NCBI RefSeq assembly: GCF_024623725.1
Contig: NZ_JANKHG010000016.1
Span: forward strand, 1-64,000
Length of the DNA: 64,000 nt
DNA from: Limnobacter parvus
GTDB lineage: Bacteria > Pseudomonadota > Gammaproteobacteria > Burkholderiales > Burkholderiaceae_B
Direction of reading: 5' to 3'
Below, piece after piece: positions 49,680-57,828 of this stretch. Each line of letters opens with the position of its first letter. Positions within the stretch are counted from its first letter, which is position 1. The position numbers and the translations under genes were made by a program. The notes beneath the pieces are model-generated. The model made no database searches. It worked only from the letters and a program-made list of their open reading frames with translations, and was not told where the DNA came from.

Positions 49680-50079
49680 CTGAAAACCGCCTAATCCCTT
49701 TTTGAATTCAACCTTGCTCACCGAATCAGGCAAAACAGACGGCCTGATTCGACGTCGGCTGGCAGCCGAACGCTACGGCTGAACTCAAACGGGGCGGTTT
49801 TCTTGAAGTGCGGAACAGGCAACCCATTGCTGAGTTGGCTGTAATACCAGCGCCCGCGAATCTCCCGACCTCTCCAAGCTCGCGCGGGTGCTTGATCGAT
49901 CACCAGCCAGGTTCAGCCCAATCAGTGCCGATGTTCCGATCGCTTCGCCTTCAAGAAAACTTGCCCGTTTGAATTCACACGCCACGTTCGGCCATAGGCC
50001 GACACCTCGCTTGGCCGTAAGTTTTTGCCAAGCGAGGTGAGTCAGTGTGAAATTCAAAAAGGGAAATACAGGTTTTCAG
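49680..50079. repeat. 400-bp imperfect inverted repeat (fold-back element) between convergent genes
   Basis: The whole gap between the transglycosylase and ffh reads as two facing copies of a roughly 190-base unit. Pairings: CTGAAAACC (49680) with GGTTTTCAG (50071); TCCCTTTTTGAATT (49695-49708) with AATTCAAAAAGGGA (50051-50064), perfect; the block around 49781-49807 with 49950-49976, 4 mismatches in 27; CGGAACA (49811) with TGTTCCG (49932). Each arm holds two local hairpins: 49722-49751 and 49755-49769 on the left, 49988-50002 and 50003-50039 on the right. Short minus-strand frames cross it (49785-50057, 90 codons) but look like by-products. It may be a non-autonomous mobile element, a large bidirectional terminator or a structured RNA. 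Confidence 0.8.
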
Positions 50080-50128
50080 GCGAAAGATTGGGACTCGCGC
50101 TGATTGGGTTCAGTAACTGGGGGGTTGA

Positions 50129-51526
50129 TTACATGCCCGGAAAACCGCCACCCGGCGGCATGCCGCCACCCGGAAAACCGCCTTTGCCGCCGCCACCCAT
50201 TTTCTTCATCAGCTTGGCCAGCCCGCCTTTCTGCATGCTTTTCATCATGTCGCGCATTTGCTCAAACTGCTTCAGCAATCGGTTCACTTCCTGCACCTGC
50301 ACGCCGGCACCTGCGGCAATGCGGCGCTTACGCGAGGCTTTCAGCAGTTCAGGTTTGGTACGTTCCTGCACCGTCATTGAAAAAATTATCGCTTCGGTGC
50401 GCTTCATCTGCTTCTCGGCCGCATTGGCATCCACATCGCCAGCGCCTTTCATCAATTGGCTGGGCAACTTGTCCATCAGGCCTTGCAGTCCGCCCATATT
50501 GCGCATCTGGCTAATTTGCGACAAGAAATCGTTCAGATCGAATGCCTTGCCACTTTTCAGTTTCTTGGCCAGCTTTTCCGCTTCTTGGTGGTCCATGCCT
50601 TTTTTGGCTTCTTCCACCAGCGAAACAATGTCGCCCATGCCCAGAATTCGGCCTGCCACGCGGTCAGGGTGGAATTTTTCGAAGCCGGTCAGCTTTTCGC
50701 CCACACCCATGAACTTGATGGGCTTGCCCGTAATTTGGCGAACTGACAATGCCGCACCACCGCGTGCATCGCCGTCCATTTTGGTCAGCACTACACCGGT
50801 CAGTGGCAGTGCTTCGTTGAATGCTTTGGCTGTGTTGGCCGCATCTTGACCCAACATGGCGTCAATTACGAATAGTGTTTCTGTAGGGTTCACCGCCGCA
50901 TGCAAAGCCTTGATTTCATTCATCATTGCTTCATCAATGCCCAAGCGGCCAGCCGTGTCCAGAATCAATACATCAAAAAACTGGCGTTTGGCGTGGTTCA
51001 GGGCAGCCAGTGCAATGTCCACTGGCTTTTGGGTAATGTCGGAAGGGAAAAACTCGGCGCCAGCCTGGGCGCTGACTGTTTTCAGCTGTTCAATCGCCGC
51101 TGGGCGGTACACGTCGGCGGAAACCGTCAACACCTTCTTTTTCAGGTTGTCTTTCAGGAATTTGGCCAGCTTACCAGTGGTGGTGGTTTTACCCGCACCC
51201 TGTAAACCCGCCATTAAGATAACCACCGGGGGCTGTGCAGCCAGGTTGATTTCTTCGGTTTTCTCGCCAATCAGCTTGATTAGCTGCTTGTGAACAATAC
51301 CCACCAAGGCCTGGCCGGGGGTCAGGCTATTCAGCACTTCCTCGCCCAGGGCCTGCTCTTTCACCTGGTTAATGAATTCTTTCACCACGGGCAGGGCCAC
51401 GTCGGCCTCAAGCAGCGCAAGGCGAACTTCACGCAACATTTCCTGCGTGTTGGCCTCGGTAATGCGGGCTTCGCCTTTGATATTTTTGACAACGCGCGTT
51501 AGGCGATCGGAGAGGTTTTCAAACAT
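50129..51526 (-). CDS. ffh: Signal recognition particle GTPase Ffh
   Basis: 465 residues from ATG 51526; the frame runs 177 bases further upstream, but MFENLSDRLTRVVKNIKGEARI is the family start. N domain (1-90), G domain with GLQGAGKTTTTGKLA, DTAGRLGIDEAMM and TKMDGDARGG, and a Met-rich M domain (about 330-430) that binds signal peptides and 4.5S RNA. The C-terminus is a Gly/Met/Pro-rich tail (KMGGGGKGGFPGGGMPP). It targets membrane proteins co-translationally. Divergent from the CcsA-like gene, as in other betaproteobacteria. Confidence 0.97.
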   Translation of the reverse strand: MFENLSDRLTRVVKNIKGEARITEANTQEMLREVRLALLEADVALPVVKEFINQVKEQALGEEVLNSLTPGQALVGIVHKQLIKLIGEKTEEINLAAQPPVVILMAGLQGAGKTTTTGKLAKFLKDNLKKKVLTVSADVYRPAAIEQLKTVSAQAGAEFFPSDITQKPVDIALAALNHAKRQFFDVLILDTAGRLGIDEAMMNEIKALHAAVNPTETLFVIDAMLGQDAANTAKAFNEALPLTGVVLTKMDGDARGGAALSVRQITGKPIKFMGVGEKLTGFEKFHPDRVAGRILGMGDIVSLVEEAKKGMDHQEAEKLAKKLKSGKAFDLNDFLSQISQMRNMGGLQGLMDKLPSQLMKGAGDVDANAAEKQMKRTEAIIFSMTVQERTKPELLKASRKRRIAAGAGVQVQEVNRLLKQFEQMRDMMKSMQKGGLAKLMKKMGGGGKGGFPGGGMPPGGGFPGM

Positions 51527-51573
51527 CGTGTAGTGCCCCTGACTCGTGCTTTGAATCGAGTAAACTGATTGGT

Positions 51574-52413
51574 ATGAACAACACAATATTGTACGCGCTC
51601 GCAGTGCCCCTGCTGTCCGCCTCGGGTGGATTGGCGGCGCTGAACGTTTTCGGCAAATGGTCTGCCTCTGAAGGGGTGAACCGCGCGCTGGTTGCCTTGG
51701 CACTTGCGGTGTCGGGTTACCTGCTGGGCACGCTTTTGTTTCAAGCCGACGGCATGCACTTCGGCTTTGTGATTGGTTTAATGTGTGTGGCCTGGCTGGC
51801 CTCGCTGGTGGCTTTTGTTGAAGGGTTCTTCAACCGCGTGCCGCTGCTTGAATTGATTGTGTTTCCGTTGTGTGCGGCTGTGTTTTTACTGCCTTTGTGG
51901 ATGGGCGAAGATTCCGTCATTCGCATGGCAGGCGATCTTCTGTTTCAAGTGCACCTTTTAATTGCGTTGGCGGCCTACAGTTTACTGGGCATCGCTGCCG
52001 CGCATGGTGTTGTTATGGCCTTTCAGGAAAAAGCCCTGCACCAACCTGTGGCCAGCACCCAAGAAAACCGTCTGCTGCGCGAACGGCTGCTGGATCAGTT
52101 GCCTTCGCTGCTGACCATGGAATCGATTTTGTTTCGCCAGTTGTGGGCGGGATTTGTGTTGCTGTCGCTCACGCTGGCCACCGGTTTTTTGTTTTCTGAA
52201 GAATGGAGCGGCAGCAGTTGGCGCTTCGATCACAAAACCCTGTTCGCCATTATTTCATGGTGTTCTTTTGCTGTGTTGCTGGGTGGGCGCGTCGTGTTTG
52301 GCTGGCGCGGCAAGGTGGCTTTGCGCTGGTGCTTGGGCAGTTATGCTGTGTTGGTGTTGGCTTACTTTGGCACGCAGTTTGTGCTGGAATTTATTTTGAA
52401 AAGGGCAGTTTGA
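51574..52413 (+). CDS. CcsA/YpjD-like inner-membrane cytochrome c assembly family protein
   Basis: 279 residues with about eight membrane helices. It resembles the PF01578 family (CcsA, CcmC, YpjD): VHLLIALAAYSLLGIAAAHGVVMAFQE, the MESILFRQLWAGFVLLSL region with conserved Trp, and HKTLFAIISWCSFAVLL with a His. YpjD-type proteins next to ffh are common; their exact role is not settled and the annotation 'cytochrome c assembly' is by family. The next gene overlaps its stop (TGATG). Confidence 0.85.
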   Translation: MNNTILYALAVPLLSASGGLAALNVFGKWSASEGVNRALVALALAVSGYLLGTLLFQADGMHFGFVIGLMCVAWLASLVAFVEGFFNRVPLLELIVFPLCAAVFLLPLWMGEDSVIRMAGDLLFQVHLLIALAAYSLLGIAAAHGVVMAFQEKALHQPVASTQENRLLRERLLDQLPSLLTMESILFRQLWAGFVLLSLTLATGFLFSEEWSGSSWRFDHKTLFAIISWCSFAVLLGGRVVFGWRGKVALRWCLGSYAVLVLAYFGTQFVLEFILKRAV

Positions 52414-52670
52414 TGGGTCGTATTCTGTTTTTTCTAGGCTTGGCTTTGGTGGCCTGGATGATTTTCAAAAGCTGGCAGCGCAAGCAACTGGATGAAAAAC
52501 CATCGGATAAACCTAAACAAAAAAGCAGTCTTGGCCGTAAATCTCAAGAAGAGATCATGCCTTGCCAGCACTGTGGCGCTTACAGCCCTATGTCGGAAGG
52601 TGTGTTGATGCAGGGTCGCTTTTACTGCGGCATGGAACATGCAAAAGCGGCCGGAGAAAAAGTGCACTAA
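52413..52670 (+). CDS. PP0621-like small membrane protein with zinc-ribbon-like tail
   Basis: 85 residues from ATG 52413, overlapping the previous stop (TGATG). One N-terminal membrane helix (about residues 3-18, ILFFLGLALVAWMIF), a basic linker (KPSDKPKQKSSLGRK), then MPCQHCGAYSPMSEGV and FYCGMEHAKA, whose CxxC and CxxxH could bind zinc. It resembles the PP0621 family of unknown function, found next to ampD in betaproteobacteria. Likely co-transcribed with its neighbours. Confidence 0.8.
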   Translation: MGRILFFLGLALVAWMIFKSWQRKQLDEKPSDKPKQKSSLGRKSQEEIMPCQHCGAYSPMSEGVLMQGRFYCGMEHAKAAGEKVH

Positions 52671-52699
52671 GTTGCATTGACCTTTACAAGGGGCACACC

Positions 52700-53263
52700 A
52701 TGTGGCTGGACGAAGGCTGGATTGAAGAGGACTGGGTGCGCCGCGTGCAAAGCCCAAACCAGGATGCACGCCCTATGGGCATGCTGGTCGACACTTTGGT
52801 GGTTCACTGTATTAGCCTGCCCGAACGAGGGCGCGATGCGTCGCTGGTCACCGACCTGTTTTTGAACCGGCTGGATTGCCATTCACACCCCGCATTGGCC
52901 GAACTGGCTGGTTTGCATGTGTCCGCGCATTTTCTGATTGATCGTGACGGTTCAATTACCCAATTCGTTTCCTGTGAAAAACGTGCCTGGCATGCCGGAA
53001 TTTCCGCGGCCATGGATCGCAGCAACTTCAATCATTTCTCAATCGGCATTGAACTGTTGGGCGATGTTTACTCCCCATTTGAGGGGGCTCAATACGCCAG
53101 CCTGAAACGCCTGGCTGTGGAGTTGAAATCGCGTTATCCACTGAAATTCGCCATGACGCACAGCGAGATAGCACCCACCCGAAAAACCGACCCCGGACCC
53201 TTCTTCGACTGGAAAGGTCTACGTAAATCAAACACCTACGAACTTCAGATCAGCGGCCTTTAA
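52700..53263 (+). CDS. ampD: 1,6-anhydro-N-acetylmuramyl-L-alanine amidase AmpD
   Basis: 187 residues from ATG 52700. A cytosolic zinc amidase that removes the stem peptide from anhydro-muropeptides during wall recycling; loss of it raises AmpC beta-lactamase in some species. Ligand regions are VVHCISLPERG (His), AMTHSEIAPTRKTDPGPFFDW (His and Asp), with HFLIDRDGSITQFV and WHAGIS between them. No signal peptide, as expected. A terminator overlaps its stop. Confidence 0.94.
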   Translation: MWLDEGWIEEDWVRRVQSPNQDARPMGMLVDTLVVHCISLPERGRDASLVTDLFLNRLDCHSHPALAELAGLHVSAHFLIDRDGSITQFVSCEKRAWHAGISAAMDRSNFNHFSIGIELLGDVYSPFEGAQYASLKRLAVELKSRYPLKFAMTHSEIAPTRKTDPGPFFDWKGLRKSNTYELQISGL

Positions 53264-53277
53264 CAGGCCGTTTTTTT
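53254..53277 (+). terminator. Rho-independent terminator of ampD
   Basis: CGGCCT (53254-53259) pairs with AGGCCG (53265-53270), followed by seven T. The stem includes the ampD stop codon. Confidence 0.85.
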
Positions 53278-53289
53278 GTTGCGTTGCAG

Positions 53290-53351
53290 TTATCCAAATC
53301 TTGTCCACAGGTTGTTCACAGGGGATAACTCTGTGCACAAGTTGGGGATAA
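53290..53351. promoter_or_regulatory. Cluster of DnaA-box-like sites upstream of nrdA
   Basis: Against the box TTATNCACA: TTATCCAAA (53290), TTGTCCACA (53301), TTGTTCACA (53312), and in reverse TTATCCCCT (53320-53328), TTGTGCACA (53332-53340) and TTATCCCCA (53343-53351). Each differs by one or two bases. Six in 62 bases is dense. DnaA regulates nrdAB in E. coli, so the same is plausible here. Confidence 0.65.
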
Positions 53352-53359
53352 GAAAGTGT

Positions 53360-53388
53360 TTGCCAAATCGTGTCATGACCACTACAAT
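53360..53388 (+). promoter_or_regulatory. Sigma-70 promoter of nrdAB
   Basis: TTGCCA (53360-53365), a 17-base spacer and TACAAT (53383-53388). The -10 box lies inside the first NrdR box. Confidence 0.8.
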
Positions 53389-53425
53389 TAGTTCCAAGCC
53401 ACTTACAAAACACAAGATATAGTGG
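53379..53425 (+). promoter_or_regulatory. Tandem NrdR boxes
   Basis: Box 1 (53379-53394, core CTACAATTAG) and box 2 (53410-53425, ACACAAGATATAGTGG) both fit the NrdR consensus acaCwAtATaTwGtgt. Their starts are 31 bases apart, about three helical turns, the usual spacing for cooperative NrdR binding. Box 1 covers the -10 element, so NrdR with dATP should repress. Confidence 0.88.
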
Positions 53426-53490
53426 TTGCCGGTTGTGCCCCACCACAAAAATAAATCCTCAAGAACAAGCTTATTCCAGGAGAAAGATGC

Positions 53491-56427
53491 ATGCTAACTA
53501 GCCATGGCCCCTCAGATTTGGCGACTAATTTGGCGACTGATGCGCCCATGTCTACCAGCAAGCCTGCCAACGCAGCGCCTGTGGTCGATAGCGTGTACGC
53601 AAATTACAAAATCATTCGCCGAAATGGTGCCGTGGTGGGTTTCGAGCCCAGCAAAATCGCTGTTGCCATGACCAAAGCATTTTTGGCTGTGAATGGTGGT
53701 CAAGGTGCAGCGTCTGCCCGTATTCGAGAACTGGTTGAGCAGATGACCAATGGCGTAGTGAATGCGTTGGTGCGTCGCCAGCCTTCTGGTGGCATTTTCC
53801 ACATTGAAGACATTCAAGACCAGGTTGAACTGGCCTTGATGCGTTCCGGCGAAGCCGAAGTGGCCCGCGCTTACGTGTTGTACCGCGAGCGCCGTGCACA
53901 AGAACGCGCCGCCAAGCAGGTTGAGCAGGCAGAGCAGCATGCCCTGAATGTGATGGATGGCGACATCAAGCGCCCACTCGATGTAGAAGCATTGAAAGCG
54001 CTGATTGAAAGCGCCGCTGTTGGCTTGAATGAAATTGATGTTGCACACCTTCAGAAAGAAACCCTGAAGAACCTGTACGATGGCGTAAAAATCGACGAAG
54101 TGTTCAAGTCGGCCATTCTGGCTTCACGCGCCATGATCGAAAACGAACCCAGCTATACGCTGGTTACATCGCGCCTGTTGCTGCACACCATTCGCCGTGA
54201 AATTGTTGGCCGCGAAATTGCGCAAGATGAAATGGCGCAGGTGTACCCCGAGTACTTCCCCCAGTTCATCAAGAAAGGCATTGCCGCTGGCTTGCTCGAT
54301 AATCGCCTCGCCCAGTTTGACATGAAGAAGTTGGGCGCAGCCCTGAAGTACGAACGCGACTTGCAGTTCGATTACCTTGGTCTGCAAACACTTTATGACC
54401 GTTACTTCCTGCACGTGGAAGGCACCCGCATTGAAATGCCACAGGCGTTTTACATGCGCGTGGCCATGGGCTTGGCACTGAATGAAGTAGACCGCGAAGC
54501 ACGCGCCATTGAATTCTATGAAGTCTTGTCGACATTCGACTTCATGAGCTCCACGCCAACTCTGTTTAACAGCGGCACCATTCGTTCGCAGTTGTCTTCG
54601 TGCTACCTCACCACCATTGGCGACGACCTGGACGACATTTACGAAGGCATCAAGGAAAACGCACTGCTGAGCAAGTTCGCTGGCGGCCTGGGCAACGACT
54701 GGACGCCTGTTCGTGCCTTGGGCAGCCACATCAAGGGCACCAACGGCAAATCTCAAGGTGTGGTGCCATTCTTGAAAGTGGTGAATGACACTGCTGTGGC
54801 CGTGAACCAGGGTGGCAAGCGCAAAGGCGCGGTGTGTGCTTACCTTGAAACCTGGCACCTGGACATTGAAGAATTCCTGGAGCTGCGCAAGAACACGGGT
54901 GACGACCGCCGCCGCACGCACGACATGAACACCGCGAACTGGATTCCCGACCTGTTCATGAAGCGTGTGATGGAAGGTGGTAACTGGACCTTGTTCAGCC
55001 CATCCGACGCGCCTGATTTGCACGACCTGTACGGCAAAGCCTTCGAGAAAGCCTATGTGGGCTACGAAGAAAAAGCCGCGCGTGGTGATTTGAAATTGTT
55101 CAAAACCGTGGAAGCGGCCAAGCTGTGGCGCAAAATTCTTTCCATGTTGTTTGAAACCGGCCACCCCTGGATTACGTTCAAAGACCCTTGCAACATTCGC
55201 AGCCCCCAGCAACACGTGGGCGTGGTGCACTCGTCAAACCTGTGTACAGAAATTACCCTGAACACCAACGAGAACGAAATTGCAGTGTGCAACCTGGGTT
55301 CCGTGAACCTGACCCGCCACTTGAAGCCTGCCGACAATGGCGAGCTGGTGCTGGACCACGACAAACTGCAGAAAACTGTGGGCGTGGCCATGCGCATGCT
55401 GGACAACGTGATCGACATTAACTACTACGCCGTGGCCAAGGCGCGCAATTCCAACCTGCGCCACCGCCCCGTGGGCATGGGCATGATGGGCTTTCAAGAT
55501 GCACTGCACATGATGCGCAAGCCCTATGCTTCACGCGACGCTGTTGAATTCGCTGATGAAAGCATGGAAGCCATCTGCTACTACGCCTACGAAGCATCGA
55601 CAGAACTGGCCGCCGAGCGCGGTGCTTACAGCACCTTCAAGGGCTCGCTGTGGGACAAGGGCATCATGCCGCTGGATTCACTGAAGCTGCTGGAAGAAGA
55701 GCGCGGCGGTTACGTGGAAGTAGACACTTCCAGCCGCATGGATTGGGACGCACTGCGTGCCCGCATCAAGCAGCACGGCATGCGCAACTCCAATTGCGTG
55801 GCCATTGCGCCTACGGCAACCATTTCCAACATTATTGGTGTGGCGGCTTCGATTGAGCCCACATTCCAGAACTTGTATGTGAAGTCGAATCTTTCAGGCG
55901 AATTCACCATCGTGAACGAACACCTGGTGCGCGACTTGAAGCGCCTGGGCATTTGGGACGAAGTGATGATTTCCGACCTGAAATACTTCGATGGCTCGGT
56001 GATGAAGATTGACCGCATTCCGGAAGATTTGAAGCGCCTGTATGCCACCGCGTTTGAAATGGACCCACGCTGGTTGGTTGAAGCAGCAGCCCGTCGCCAG
56101 AAATGGATTGACCAAGGCCAAAGCTTGAACATTTACATGTCTGGCGTAAGCGGCAAGCGTTTGGACGACACGTACAAACTGGCCTGGATTCGCGGTTTGA
56201 AAACCACGTATTACCTACGCACCATTGGCGCCACACACGCCGAGAAATCAACCTTGGCCGGTGGTGAGCTGAATTCCGTGAATGCTGAAGGCGGTGCGTC
56301 TGCTGCGTTTACATCAGCCCCTGCCACAGGCGTGGTGCCCAATTTGCCTGAGCAGGAAATTGAAGGCAAAGCATGCACCATGCGCCCCGGCGATGCAGGT
56401 TTCGATGAATGCGAAGCATGCCAGTAA
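53491..56427 (+). CDS. nrdA: Class Ia ribonucleotide reductase, large subunit
   Basis: 978 residues from ATG 53491 (AGGAGAAAG upstream). It reduces ribonucleoside diphosphates. An ATP-cone (residues about 30-125, IIRRNGAVVGFEPSKIAVAMTKAF in two pieces) is the dATP/ATP switch. The catalytic barrel shows STPTLFNSGT, SSCYLTTIGDDL with the active-site Cys, NLCTEI with Asn/Cys/Glu and PTATISNIIG. The C-terminal CEACQ provides the CxxC that re-reduces the site. It is longer than E. coli NrdA (761), with extra sequence at the N-terminus and in the middle, as in other betaproteobacteria. Confidence 0.96.
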   Translation: MLTSHGPSDLATNLATDAPMSTSKPANAAPVVDSVYANYKIIRRNGAVVGFEPSKIAVAMTKAFLAVNGGQGAASARIRELVEQMTNGVVNALVRRQPSGGIFHIEDIQDQVELALMRSGEAEVARAYVLYRERRAQERAAKQVEQAEQHALNVMDGDIKRPLDVEALKALIESAAVGLNEIDVAHLQKETLKNLYDGVKIDEVFKSAILASRAMIENEPSYTLVTSRLLLHTIRREIVGREIAQDEMAQVYPEYFPQFIKKGIAAGLLDNRLAQFDMKKLGAALKYERDLQFDYLGLQTLYDRYFLHVEGTRIEMPQAFYMRVAMGLALNEVDREARAIEFYEVLSTFDFMSSTPTLFNSGTIRSQLSSCYLTTIGDDLDDIYEGIKENALLSKFAGGLGNDWTPVRALGSHIKGTNGKSQGVVPFLKVVNDTAVAVNQGGKRKGAVCAYLETWHLDIEEFLELRKNTGDDRRRTHDMNTANWIPDLFMKRVMEGGNWTLFSPSDAPDLHDLYGKAFEKAYVGYEEKAARGDLKLFKTVEAAKLWRKILSMLFETGHPWITFKDPCNIRSPQQHVGVVHSSNLCTEITLNTNENEIAVCNLGSVNLTRHLKPADNGELVLDHDKLQKTVGVAMRMLDNVIDINYYAVAKARNSNLRHRPVGMGMMGFQDALHMMRKPYASRDAVEFADESMEAICYYAYEASTELAAERGAYSTFKGSLWDKGIMPLDSLKLLEEERGGYVEVDTSSRMDWDALRARIKQHGMRNSNCVAIAPTATISNIIGVAASIEPTFQNLYVKSNLSGEFTIVNEHLVRDLKRLGIWDEVMISDLKYFDGSVMKIDRIPEDLKRLYATAFEMDPRWLVEAAARRQKWIDQGQSLNIYMSGVSGKRLDDTYKLAWIRGLKTTYYLRTIGATHAEKSTLAGGELNSVNAEGGASAAFTSAPATGVVPNLPEQEIEGKACTMRPGDAGFDECEACQ

Positions 56428-56540
56428 GCTGCCAATAAGCTGCCAATAAAGTGTGAATAAGTGGCCTTGCCATTTTGAATAAAAACAAACACAATGACAC
56501 TGTGACTTTAAACAGTGTATTAGTAGAGGAGTTAGAAGAT

Positions 56541-57764
56541 ATGCTGTCCTGGGACGATGAATTTGACGCAGCCATGGGTAAAACTGCAACCGCTGCACCT
56601 GTAAAGCCTGCGGCCCCCGCCATGGGTTCAGTGGCTTCTGGCTTTGCAGCCCCTGCTGCGCCGGCAAGCCAAGGTTTGTACCAGCAAGCTGCGCGTTCGG
56701 CCACCGCGCCTGTGCAAAAGCCAGTTGCCGCAGACGCAGCAAAAGCTGGCCGCGTAAATGCAGCCGACAAGCGTGTAATCAATGGCACCACCGATGTAAA
56801 CCAGCTTGTACCATTCAAGTACAAGTGGGCTTGGGAAAAGTACCTTAGCCAGTGCGCCAACCACTGGATGCCGCAAGAAATCAACATGGACCGCGATATC
56901 GCCTTGTGGAAAGACCCCAACGGTTTGACTGAAGACGAACGCCTGATCGTGAAGCGCAACTTGGGCTTTTTTGTAACAGCCGATTCACTGGCTGCCAACA
57001 ACATTGTGCTGGGCACCTACCGCCATATTACTGCGCCTGAATGCCGTCAGTTTTTGCTGCGCCAGGCGTTTGATGAAGCCATTCACACCCACGCGTACCA
57101 GTACATTGTGGAAAGTTTGGGCATTCCTGAAGCAGAAACTTTCAACGCGTACAACGAAATTTCCTGCATCAAGGCCAAAGACGACTTTCTGCTGCCGTTC
57201 ATTGACGTGTTGACCGACCCATCATTCAAAACCGGCACACTGGAAGCGGACCAAACGTTGCTAAAAAGCTTGATCGCTTTTGCCTGTGTAATGGAAGGCA
57301 TGTTCTTCTACGTGGGCTTTGTGCAAATTCTGGCGCTGGGCCGCCAAAACAAAATGATTGGTGCTGCCGAGCAATTCCAGTACATTTTGCGCGACGAATC
57401 TGCCCACTGCACATTTGGTATTGATTTGATCAACACCGTGAAACTGGAAAACCCACACCTGTGGACCCCGGAATTCAAGGAAGAAATCAAGGCCATGTTC
57501 CGCAAGGCTGTTGAACTTGAACACGCGTACGCCGTAGACACCATGCCACGTGGCGTGTTGGGCCTGAATTCAGCCCAGTTTATGGAATACATGAAATTCA
57601 TTTGCAACCGCCGTTCCAACCAGATTGGCTTGGGCACCTTGTACGAAGGCGCAACCAACCCGTTCCCATGGATGAGCGAAATGATGGACTTGAAGAAAGA
57701 AACCAACTTCTTCGAACGCCGCGTGACTGAGTACCAGACTGGTGGGGCGTTGAACTGGGAGTAA
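56541..57764 (+). CDS. nrdB: Class Ia ribonucleotide reductase, radical-generating small subunit
   Basis: 407 residues from ATG 56541 (GAGGAG upstream). The di-iron ligands lie in [49 protein letters not shown] and [14 protein letters not shown]. Residues about 13-70 form an unusual Ala/Pro/Val-rich linker ([16 protein letters not shown] onward) before the ferritin-like core. The C-terminal [10 protein letters not shown] should dock on NrdA. It follows nrdA by 113 bases, with no own promoter evident. Confidence 0.95.
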   Translation: MLSWDDEFDAAMGKTATAAPVKPAAPAMGSVASGFAAPAAPASQGLYQQAARSATAPVQKPVAADAAKAGRVNAADKRVINGTTDVNQLVPFKYKWAWEKYLSQCANHWMPQEINMDRDIALWKDPNGLTEDERLIVKRNLGFFVTADSLAANNIVLGTYRHITAPECRQFLLRQAFDEAIHTHAYQYIVESLGIPEAETFNAYNEISCIKAKDDFLLPFIDVLTDPSFKTGTLEADQTLLKSLIAFACVMEGMFFYVGFVQILALGRQNKMIGAAEQFQYILRDESAHCTFGIDLINTVKLENPHLWTPEFKEEIKAMFRKAVELEHAYAVDTMPRGVLGLNSAQFMEYMKFICNRRSNQIGLGTLYEGATNPFPWMSEMMDLKKETNFFERRVTEYQTGGALNWE

Positions 57765-57778
57765 ACCAGTTAAGAATT

Positions 57779-57816
57779 AGACAAAGTTCGATCAGTGCCT
57801 TGGTTGAACTTTGTCT
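57779..57816. other. 11-bp perfect stem-loop after nrdB
   Basis: AGACAAAGTTC (57779-57789) pairs with GAACTTTGTCT (57806-57816) around a 16-nt loop, between nrdB and the convergent CheB gene. There is no T-run after it on either strand, so its use as a terminator is unproven. Confidence 0.45.
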
Positions 57817-57828
57817 AAACCCCTAAAG

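Noticed and set aside
49785-50057. 90-codon minus-strand frame between the transglycosylase and ffh
   Set aside because: It lies wholly inside the inverted repeat; the opposite arm gives similar open frames. It looks like a by-product of the repeat rather than a gene.
54124-55230. 368-codon minus-strand frame
   Set aside because: It is antisense to nrdA, His/Val/Ala-rich as expected for a shadow of a well-conserved gene.
57779-57816. Stem-loop after nrdB as a terminator
   Set aside because: The stem is perfect, but no T-run follows on either strand, so I list it only as a structure.
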